DNA from: Bolinopsis microptera
Lineage: Eukaryota > Ctenophora > Tentaculata > Lobata > Bolinopsidae
DNA: 64,000 bases
Direction: 5' to 3'
Assembly: GCF_026151205.1 (NCBI RefSeq)
Contig: NC_087073.1
Location: forward strand, 15,023,837 to 15,087,836
In this document: in pieces, positions 30,801 to 42,800 of the stretch
Layout: the number at the start of each line of letters is the position of its first letter
Position numbering within the stretch: position 1 is the stretch's first letter
Translations under genes and position numbers: made by a program
Notes under the pieces: model-generated
What the model was told of the DNA's origin: nothing
Seen by the model: only the letters and a program-made list of their open reading frames with translations
The model's database searches: none

Positions 30801-33800
30801 AATATGTTTGGGCAAAACAAGATCGAAGCATGGCCAATATTAATTAAACTCCGTAGGAGCTCCTCTATTATTATTGATACGATTAAACTTATTGGTCCTT
30901 TGAGGAATCGTCAATAATGGGAAATAATGGAGTAGAGATACACTTTAGTTTGTGAATTAAATTTGGACCAGAACTTTGGAACTAACACATTTAGCAGCAT
31001 ATTTAAGCAATAACCTCTCTAAAACCTCAACAGATTTCAGTCTCTACAAAATGTTTCGTGTATTAACAGTATTAATAGTAAGCGCTCTGGTGTTGTCAGT
31101 GCTCTCTTTGGAGCAACACGTGCCAGGAGGTGATCAGGGATGGTGCTGGGACCCTTGGGACAAAGTGTGGCACAAACAGGGTGAGAGTTTATTGTTTTGA
31201 AACTTGATGTGTAACGAAATATGTGCCGTTTGAAATGGCGCTGTTTCTTAAATCGGAATATTTAGATCATGTTTGGTTTTTTTCTATCAATAGAAAAAAA
31301 AATAGCTGTCGTGGTATAGATAATAAATATAACAGGTGAACAATGGTACGGAAAATGTAGGGTGTGCACATGTGATGGGGAGGGTGGTACTATGTGTAGT
31401 GATATTCCCTGTAGAACACCACAGATACCTGCTTCCTGCCCGGATACAGCCATACTGGTGAGTTGACCGCTGATCAGGACTTTAAGCAAAAATTAGGTAA
31501 ATACTAAACAATTTGATCACCATCCCAAATACTGGCATCTTTATAAGTTTATAATATCTGTTCTCAAATCTATTAAATGCTCTTTTTAGGTTAACGATGA
31601 CTGCAATTGTCCAAAGTATGTGTGTCCTTGAGAAGGAGGAACAAGACCGGATGACTTGAAGGGCAGTTTCTATAACCTCTCCATTTGCTTGGTTCAAATA
31701 TAGCCCTTCATTTCATTTTTATTCAACTAAAGAAGAGTTTTATTTGTAAATTCACAGTGAAACCCATACAAATCACCGTCTCTCCTCTTCTTTAATACAT
31801 TGTAGGCGGACGTCGTGAAGGTCGTGAAACCACGTGACACTGCCCACTGGTATCCTAGCAGGTAGCTGAGGAAGAGCCTCCTCCGGTTAGCCGGTATTAC
31901 GGTTAACAGGAAATATTGTCGAGCATGTGTTTTAATTCGTAGTCAATAATTCTCAAATTCATATTTCTGTACACCACGCCTACAGGCTGCATGTTGCGAT
32001 GTGAAAATAACATCAGATGTAAGAGCCCGGAAATTCATTAGAACTTAACTCATCTCCTGTAATAATATAATAATGAACCGTGTAGGAGCCCCTGCATGTT
32101 GTACACACACACACGGGCAGGTAGTCTCAGTAGAGTGTGGGAAATTTAGAACCACTTTAGAATACTCTGTCTGGCCAGAATTTGGAGTGAGCCCTTTTAC
32201 ATAAAGCCGCTGACAGTAATGCACTTTATCAATTAAAGTAGAAAGCCATTGGAATTTTCAATGAATATAAAGCTTTGTGTTTTGTGGTTATAAAAATTAT
32301 AAAAACCCTGCATACGAGTTCGGTATTCCCAACCCCGCGAGAAATCCAGACCCAGACCTAAACACTATACTCAGCCTCAAACAGGTTGTATCGAGATTCG
32401 ATAAGGACCTCGCACCCCCACCAAAAGCCATACCACCTGTTGAGGAGACTATCAAACAACTTAAGTGCTCCATGGAAGGCCTAAAACACGATCTGAGGAA
32501 GATACACATCCCCAGGAACTACCTTAAAGAAGATCTCGAGAGCCTAACAGAGGCGAAAACGCGGGAAAATGTACGGATTATCCTGACCGACAAAACCAAC
32601 AATATTGCTATCATGGAAAGAGAACTAGTGGAGCAAAAGCTAGCTGACCACCTGCGAGAACCTGCTTACAAACTATTAGAAGAAGATCCCACTAATAAGT
32701 ACGAAACAGCAGCAAACAACCTGTTTACCGACATATGCATAGATCTTGGAATAGATGTCACGAAACCCCCCATCAAACACGTTCTAAGCAACTACTCGTC
32801 GGCCCCAGAACTCTACCCAATGGCTAAGGATCACAAGCCCAGCTTTCCCAACACCAAAGTTCGAGTAGTACAACCTATCAACAACAGTGCTATAGAAAAA
32901 CTCGACATGGTAGTGAGCAAAGTACTGATACAAATTAATCAGCTCCTCCCAAACCGAGTCAAAAGTACAAAAGATTTTCTCACTAAGCTCCGCAACACTT
33001 ATCCTGACAACATACCGTAACCAGTAGTGTCAGTTTCCAAGCATCCCTTGATGTGGAGAACATGTACCCTACTCTACCCACTGACGAGAGAGCTTTACAA
33101 GTCATACTATCGTACATTGAAGATTACAAAGAAAATATTAACCTGTACGGATTTTCGCCCTCACATATTGTCTCCATGCTCGAATTTGTCCTACACCACA
33201 CTTACATCAAAGCAGGCGACAAATACTACCTACAAAAACAGGGTATCGGCACTGGGTCCCATAGTTCAGGCGCATACGCAGAAATCATCGTCGACTACAC
33301 CTACAATATAGCAGCAGAAAAGAGTACCCACAAGCCGGAGTGCCTTTCCACGTACGTTGACGACGCCTGGTTACTCTGGAAGTCAAGCGCCGAAGACTTC
33401 GAGGAATTCAAAGCCAATCTGAACTCTGTTTGGGCCTATGTAAACTTCACCAGCGAACTTCAAGAAGATAGAAAGCTCATTTTCCTTGATCTCACCATTG
33501 AGCTAAAAGAGAACAATGAAATATCCTTCACTCACTACCAAAAACCTACGGCTTCTGGAAGATATTTGCATTACGACTCACACTGTAGTCTAGTCACCAA
33601 AACAAACATCATCAGGTCGGAGACTAGGCGGATAGTTCTCAACTGCAAATACAAGGATGACAGCTGGGCATACCTCGAAAAACTGAAAACTCACCTGATC
33701 GTAAACTCCGGATATCCCAAAGAAGTCGTGACAAAACACATGTTACAAGCTCTAGAGAGACTAGAAGTACTAACAAGCTCGACCCCACGAGAACCCCGGC

Positions 33801-36800
33801 CAGAACCCGACCTTATCCTGAAGATACCGTACATTAACGAGAGCTTTACCAGGAGAGTCAACTCATCGATCAAGCAACTGGGAATAAACGCCAGAGTAGT
33901 GACACAGGCGGGGAAAGCTGTCAGGAGCATCATCAGCACACCATCTAAAGACGAGATATGCGAGTGCGAACTCTGCAAGGCAGATCTCAACTGTACCACC
34001 CGACACTACGTGTACAAAGCAAAATGTAAGAAATGCGGAGATCTGTACATAGGAGCTTCAAGACGACCTATTAGAGGTCGAATCTACGAACACGAGTCTA
34101 GCTTCCGACTCAACAACAGCAGGACCACACTAGGATACCACGCTGCTGAACACCGCAGAGCAGACGACCCACACTACACTCCCATATCGGGAAAAAGAGA
34201 CTTAGCAAAATTCTTCGAAAACTACGAATTTAGCATATCAGAACAATGTAAGGATACCTTAGATACCTTTATAAGAGAAGGCTTAGCAATAGAACACACT
34301 AAACCGAAAATCAATAACATGTGTGGAAACGGTTTTACAGACTAATTTCTAGTACACTTTTACTACGCTGATCTGAGGGTTGTAAACTTTCTCTGTTGTG
34401 ATTTTTTCTTATTGGTAACCCGATTTTTCTCGCATGGATGTGTACACCCCTTTTCTATAAATTTTGCTGAAATTTTCTTCCTAATGGTAACCCTGATCTT
34501 TGTCGCATGTATGTTTACTTTCCTAACCCAATTACCACACTCTCTGATTCAGAGATCAAACCTCCCCTTTTCAGTGTAACCTTGATAAAGTCCAATGCGT
34601 GACGAAAATTTGGTTTTACAGTTTACTTAGTTCCTTGTTTCACTTTGTTCGCAGTTTCATTTCGGGTGACGTGAAGTCTAAAATGAAAGCTAAATTCGTC
34701 TCAAACTCACGCTCAGCCTTAAGATCTATTTGATAAAAATTGTTCGCAGAATGTTAGCCAAAATCTTGCGTCATACCTAACATGCCCATCCAAATTTTAA
34801 AATGTAGTAAAATGGAGCGACTAAATGTGTATGGTATTAAACCAATATCAAATATCAACGTTATCGCTTCCTTCCACAAATACGCTAGTAATCTTGTTGA
34901 GGGTTAATATTATGTTCCTATCTGTAAGAAATAATTGAAATTTATGATTTAATACTTTAGAACTTAGCAACAGTAATATTTATCGTTGAGTCTGCCCACA
35001 ATTCAATGTTTTCGCTTCCTTCCACCACTGCACTAGTCATCTTCAGGACAGTATATTCTTATCTGTAATTACTCAGATGCAAAATAAATGAAATTTAGAC
35101 TTAAGAGCCCTCTAGAACTAAGCAACGTGGACAGATTCCTCTAAAACCTACCATTTCTAACGTACCCCTTACAATTCGTTCGCCAATATTAAATCATGAT
35201 CTTGTTCTTTAACATTTTAAGTCTGCTGATCGTGCAATCTTTTGAACCACAGGGCCTTTCCTAAAGATGACAGCTATAATGTTTGACACGATAAATAACG
35301 ATTATATCGAATATTATCCAGACTGGAGTGGTCTGACAACTGCCGTGTCTGCTTGTGGGTGGATAAAAGACTTAGGGTCATTCCAGTTCCCTACTATATT
35401 CAATTACCATAGTAGTGAGCTGGTAATGATGGCAGATGGACAATACACTCGCATCTTCAGTGTAACTCGACACTTGAACAGCGGGTTCCCTGTGCCGAAA
35501 GGCACTTGGTTTCTAGCTTGTATGACGTGGAGTATGTCATCAACAGATCAGCGATACTACGTAAATGGGAAAGTTATCGGATCGCAGCAAACAGCATCGG
35601 GCAGATCACTAAAGACCGGAGGGAAACTAAGACTGGGAAATTGGGGTGGAGGTAACAACAATTTTGGGGGACAAATGATGTACCTTAACTTTTACTCCAA
35701 AGAATTTTCCTCCAGTGAATTAGCTAGAATGGTGCAGAAAGGAATGTGTGCTCATATCGTGGAGGCTGACGAGCATGAGGCATCTAGAGTGATAAAATGG
35801 GAGGACCTGGTGCAGCTTGAAAGGAGTGGAGCAGCCACGAACATGTATGTAGGAGAATGTGTTGATCTTCTTAACGAGCAGTCCGAGCGGAGGCAGAATG
35901 AAACTGCTGAAGAATTGAAGGACTCCCGACAGCAACTCGAGAGCGTTCAGTCAGAAAAAGAAGAGATAGAGGAGGAACTCTCGACTAAAGTCAACGAGCA
36001 CGCTTGTAAAGGTCAACACTAGGCTTAATTCTACTGTCCGTGAGCTAGAGGAGATGTCGACCAGCCAGAACCGAACGTGGGACTGGAATATCTTCCTCGC
36101 GGGAGAATTCCTGAACCGCACCTTCACGACTGAAGACGCCCAACTTCTTCGCTCCAGCTGGGAAGATGCAGCAGGTACAAGGATAAATTCCTAGTAAAAA
36201 TGGCGTAAACAGCAGCTAATCAAATTTTTATCAATACGGTATAAGTCATCGAATTATGGTTATGACATCAGCATTTTGTTTAACTAATAAATCAGTATTT
36301 TAGCAACCTTTTTTCGCTCTTATGAGTGGGTCGATCATATAACTCTCTCTCTTCGTTCCCAACTATCAAATTATAAATCAGTATTTTATTCACATTAACA
36401 CACCAACTATTTCAGAGAAACTCGTCGGATTAACTATCACAGATAAACTGATCAAAGCATTGGACTACTTCGACTCTGATGAAGACAGGCCCTGGCTAAT
36501 GTTGTACTCCGAGAACTACTTCAACAAAGTTTTCACACGGAAAATGGCAAAGGGATTAGCAAACGTCTGGGATGGCATCAGTGGTTATTACTTTATTAGA
36601 AATCTTATTCAAATTCTTTCTACTTCACACTCACACAGCTGGAATAAAGCTTTAAAACATTTCTCAGTAGAAAGCATCTAGACATTTGACTAGGTATTCT
36701 AACACAAATCAGGTTACGATAGTTTTTATATTTTCTAGTTTGTACATTTCGTTATTTCAGGGAAGTTGGTGGGTGTACCGATGACAGAGGAGGTGATTGA

Positions 36801-39800
36801 ACTCCTAAATCACGTCACGGACAAAACAAATTGTGGTTTCTCCTGATGCCACATCTCTCCTCGGATACTAACAAGGAACTGCATCACATTTTTCCCCCGA
36901 AAATTTCACCAATTTTAAAGAAACCTACGCTTTTATTTTTTATTCTTTTGGCAAGCATGATTGTTGTCTAAACAAAATGGATACGGGTATATGCCTCACA
37001 GAATGGCTAGCCTCACAGAATGGCCAAATTTGTAAATGTTTTTGTAACTAATTTTTTATATAAGACTGGTAAGTTTTGTGGATACCATATGAAACAAAAG
37101 TCTTCTGGCAACACTTCCTGTGGTGAAATCATTAACTAGGACCACATTTTCTGGCATAAATATGACTGTTTATGTAAAAATTTTGAGCACTGAAAATTTG
37201 TTTTCAAATTTTTGAACTAAGTTTGCATTTTGGTGAGAACTTCTGGCACCAGTATGACAGAAGATGTTTAAAGAATAGTATTCATCTAACAAAACGAACA
37301 TTGTTCAATATACGAAGAAAAAAATGCTAAAATGGCTACACGCCTCACAAAATGGCCAAAATATGCCTCACAAAATGGCCAAAAACTCCTTTTATTGATG
37401 TAGACATGTTAGTTTTGATGGTCTAAAGTATTCACAAGCTATTTATCATACAATAACACCCCAGATGGAGTGTTTTTACAGCCGAATGAAGGTTATAAAT
37501 CATGAAATCAGGGAATATATGATATTCCCTGAATAATATGAACAACGCCTCACAATATGAACAACGCCTCACAAAATGGCCATTTTTGGTGTAGGAAATT
37601 ATGCCCTTTTTATTCAGTTCTAAGAAATTTCACCTATATGGGGGTGTTAACAAGGCATATTTATACCAGCAGCATGCCTGAAACAAGAGCCAAAGGTTTT
37701 AGAAAAATAAAATTTTCTCGTTTTCTTTTTTTTTTGGCCATTTTGTGAGGCATTTTTTTTGTGAAATAATTTTTCACAGCTCAGTTTTTTCGTGAGTTTT
37801 TGGTTATTACCCCATTCCTTAATAGGTTTTCTAACAACGTGTGGTGATAGAAATTTAAAAAGTATCTCCATCAAAAAATTATAGAAATTCAGATTTGGCC
37901 ATTCTTTGAGGCATGTTTTTTTGGAGGAAGATTTTCCGGCCAATTTTTCTCAAAGAAAAAATGGTTATGAGATTAAATCAACCCCCGGGAAGAAAAATAT
38001 GAGTGTCAACTTAGCTTCTTATGAGATAAAAACTGGAATAAAGTGTGTTTTGTGATTTTGAGAGACCTTCCTTTTGTTTGGCCATTCTGTGAGGCATATA
38101 CCCGTAATACTTTGATATAAATATTTAAAATTCCCATTGAATCTGATTAAGATGGTCAAGAGATCTGACCAAGCTCGCAAGGTTCTTCCTTGTAATTTAG
38201 CCAGGATCTATATATTACTCAGTGCTATCGAATTGATTTAATACATTTAATTAAACGACACAGCTATTTGTTTTCGCTTTGTTTGTGTCCATGAAATTGA
38301 AAATAAAATATTGCATCAAACTTCTGACTGCTGACGCAACCAAAATTCGCGCCAAACGAAGTTACTCTAAATATTTCTAGCATGTGTTGCCAAATTTCAG
38401 AATCATGCCAATTAAAATGTTAGAGAAGTAGAGATACATTTTGAAACTAGAAAAATGGCTACATTGGAGAAATCTCGACTGAATATTGTGCCTGAAATTC
38501 AATTTAACATACATACAGTATAAGCGATATCCTTCAAATAGCCGCAACTTTGCTCGATCAATAAATTTGGACTTGGAGGTAAAAAGCATCTAGTACATCT
38601 CGATTCTCGCTCTCCTTATTTCAGATCCACGATTCACCACATCACATTAAGATATAATGTAAGATAAAATAGCATTTAGTTTAACCTGGACAAGTAGGTC
38701 GGGTTGTATGACCCTGTGGTCGAGTTCAGGAAGAGGAGATACCGGATCACAGCACCCTCCTCCACTAACTTTGTTCCTTTCCATCCACTCTGACACTTTC
38801 TCGTTGCCATCTATCTCTCGTACCATCGCACTGTACTCCTCGCTATGTGCCTGAAATGTGGTGGTATTTAGACATAAACGTGTCTGTAAAATAAAATGCG
38901 TTGGAGGTTGGAAACACCTGGGCTTTAGGGTGGATAACATGTTATCGGTTTTATTTGGTACATATTAATCAGCCGAGAGGGGGAGGGGTTCCCAAATGAT
39001 TATGGTTGATTACGGTGGGGGAGGGGGGATTTGGTTGTTGATTACGTAATACAAATGTTCTTTTTTACCCTCTAGGATAATAACAATTTGACAATATTTT
39101 AATTCAAATTCCACTCAATTTCACTCTGATAGTGATACAATTTAGGAATGGATCGGGTATCCGGCTGCTAAAGTAATAAGTTGGGAAGGTGCTTGGCCGG
39201 ATATCACAACAATGATTTCGGCTCATAATGATCAGGGTAGCATGAAACGTAGAGAAGTGTTTTCCAGGGAAAAAATCGAAAGGGGGAGGGGGGTCAGGCC
39301 ATGATTACGTAAGTTTGCTCTCAGGAGGGGGGGGGTTGATTACGGAGGGGGGAGGGGGTCAAAATTGCTAAAATATTGATTACGTAATATGTGAACGACC
39401 CCTTATGACGTCACATGATGTGATGACGTCACGTGATGTTATGTATGGACTGACGTATATACTTGGGGACTATGAAGCATGATAACATTTGGTATTACAC
39501 GCAATTGTCTTAAAATACCTTGTTGGTGGATTGAACATTTCATTTTCTTATAATTAGTGATTTGTCAGATGAATTTGCTTTAGTTTTTAAATTTATCTTT
39601 ATTTTTAATTGATTTCATTGTTCGGGGTTTGTGCCTTTTAAAGGAATACATTTATATAATGTTGACACTTAACATCAATAATTGCTGATTAATTAAATTC
39701 TGTGTAACGTAGATTTCATTTTCCAGCTTAATTTCCAGCTTTAATTTTTCGACTTAAAGTTAAGGCCAGAGGGGGGGGGGGGGGGGGGTGGGTGGGGTAA

Positions 39801-42800
39801 ATGCTCAAAAAAATTTACAAAAATATTATTCATTTTTTGGTGACAAAAATTTTGCTGCCATTCACATATTTGTAAGTTGTAACTGCTTATTAACTATTTT
39901 TGATAAATGAGGTTAACCGATTCTTACTAAATTACCTAAACAACATTGAGGTTACTAAAATTGAGGTTAAGATGTTAAATTTTCACTTCAAGATTTTTGA
40001 AGTGAAAGTGCTGATTTACTTCATTTTATCTCGAGAAAGTGTTGAAAATGAGGATAACCATCACATTTGGTACTGTAAGAAGTATTTACATACGATTCTT
40101 ACTTTTGTTATGTACCACATTCACAATATCGCAGTGAGGTATCTATTTGTATTCCAATGCCTCAAATATGATCATGTGACAAAGGTGATTTGGACTGACC
40201 ATATTTAAGTAGAAGAGTTCACCCGTTAATGGCTAAAAATGAGGTATTACAATGTATTGATAAACCAATCCCAGTGTAATATGGTCTATAGCGAGGTTAA
40301 CATTTAACAATCATATTTTTACTACTACTACAAGATATCATGATAGTTAACCTCATTTTTTAGACACATTTTGGTTTATGATATTGATTTTCCCGACATA
40401 AAGTATCTCAATAAACATCTTCTCACCTTAAAGCAAAAATTGTATGGAGACGCTACTAAATACGGAAAATAATGCACAATTTGAGATTTTGGCAGTGAAA
40501 TAAAAACACTAAAACTCGTTTTACTTGAAATGGCTATTTCCGTAGTTTATCTCTATCTGGAAAAAACATATTTAGAGTTAAAGTTAAAGTTTTACATGTA
40601 ATTACAGGTAAACCTCAAATTTTGGCGCGCAATCTCTCAGCAACGCAAGGTCAGGTTTTTATGCGGTTTTTTCTACTTGTTCATCTCCAGCAGCTCGATC
40701 ACATATGTGAAAACTGGAAAAATTGTCATTTATCCCCCCCCCCCTCTGGCCTTAAAGCTGTGACCAACTGATTGTGTTTGACCATTTTGTTTTCTGACAA
40801 CTTAAAAGCTCAAAATCTATCATGCCCCACACAAACCGTTTTTAACGTCCTACGTACACTAAAAACCCGATTCACTGTACAGTGTACAGTTTGCGGGAAA
40901 ACAAAATAGTAAATTGGGGTTTTACTGTACGTGGTTTCGAGAAAAAAGAAATCGTCAGGAACCTGTTCAGAGTGTGACGTCATGGTCGATATTGTGAAAT
41001 CCTTATTAGAGGCCATTCTATTTCTACTGAGCTGCATGGGGTTGACTATTAAGTTTCTATAAAGGAGGTGGTTGGCAGAACCACCTGTATTTAATTGCTA
41101 TTGTTAGAATAGTATTCTACCTATTCACAAACTTTATAATGTCATTCTATTTAAATATCACTATGATTTTAGCTAATGATAATCTACAAGCACTTACCTG
41201 GGGACCCCAGGCTATAATGTTCATAAAAATATAATAAAGATTCCGCCGAATAAAGCACCTGCTTAAATTGCCTTTGAAATTCGATCATTAAATCGATTCA
41301 ATGATTTCTCTCATAACAGCAGAATAGGCATTAGTGCCATAATATATTTGATTTTGTTGCCATCACAAATATACATAATATACTAAATACTAATACAGTA
41401 ACAAGTAGTATTTCGTGAACTCTCGCTTAATTAAAGGTTCATGTAGCAAATTATTCGCAGCTAACAAACCTGATAATGAACACACCTGGCTCAGATTTGA
41501 AATCTTTGACAATAAAAAGCGCGAGCGTAATTTTTCTTTGCCAATTATACATGACTACTATACATGTGGTAAGCCAGTTTCTGTGCAATTCGAAATTGCA
41601 TCGATTAATATCAGGAATCGACCGGGATTGGCAATTTTGAGCTATCCCGGTCCCGGTCCCGGTCCAAGTCAAATGCTGATTTATGATCCCGGTCCCGGTC
41701 CCGGTTAATTCGGGATTCTTGGTCCCGGTCCCGGTCCCGGTCCCGGTCAATCACTCAAATTTGCCGGGATTTTGACCGGGATCTTTTACATAATTTCATT
41801 CACTGTGATTTTAAGTTTTTCCTTTCATTCATTGTGAATTTCATCTTTAAACATCCTCTGAGCCAAATAAAACAATGTTTAAAATTGCTAAACAAGTTTG
41901 AGTAACAAATTATGATCACTTCGAGATGGCCAGGCCTACTCTCATGCTGTCTATATGTGATGATTAATTCTGAAAAACTAGGGACAACTGGGGAATGATC
42001 CCAGAACCTCGAGATTTCGCGTCTCTTGCTCTACCAAGTGTAGTTGGTGTTGTACACACTGCGCTGATAATGATATCACGTTGAACGTGTAATGTAAATA
42101 TAGTGTGGATACATGCGAATATATATCCTAAATAACTAACAAATTATGATCATGAATTAACCAGTAATCGACCGGAATTCCCGGTACCGGGAATCCCGGT
42201 ACCGGGATTGGCAATTTTGAGCTATCCCGGTCCCGGTCCCGGTCCCGGTCAAGTCACATTTTTCATCCCGGTCACGGTCACGGTCACGGTCCCGGTCACG
42301 GTCCCGGTCACGGTCCCGGTCACGGTCCCGGTCAAATGCTAATTTATGATCCCGGTCCCGGTCCTGGTCCCGGTTGATTCAGGATTCTTGGTCCCAGTCC
42401 CGGTCCCGGTCCCGGTCCCGGTCAGGCCTGAAATCATGTCCCGGTCGATTCCTGATTAATATTTTATTTTTGTTATTTTTTATTTAGGGGTCGTTCACAT
42501 ATTACGTAATCAGCGGATGGGGGAGGGGGTTTAGTTCCCAAGTATAGTTCCAAAATGATTGTACGGTGGGGGGTTGGGGGGATTTGGTTGTTGATTACGA
42601 AATCTTTTTTACCCTCTAGAATAATAACAATTTGACAATATTTTAATTCAAATTCCACTCAATTTCACTCTGATAATTATGATAAAATTTAGGAATGGAT
42701 CGGGTATCCGGCTGCTAAAGTAAGTAGTTGGGAAGGTGCTTGGCCGGATATCATAACAATGCTTTCGGCTCATAATGATCAGGGTAGCATAAAACGTAGA

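Noticed and set aside
35196-35252. ATG frame with a signal-peptide-like start (MILFFNILSLLIVQS) before the LamG-like exon
   Set aside because: Out of frame with the exon and directly followed by a CAG acceptor; T-rich intron ends translate to hydrophobic residues.
39900-40208. 102-aa frame inside the TTAA element
   Set aside because: AT-rich codons, no recognisable transposase motif.
41451-41750. Gly-Thr / Gly-Pro repeat frames
   Set aside because: Translation of the CCCGGT satellite.
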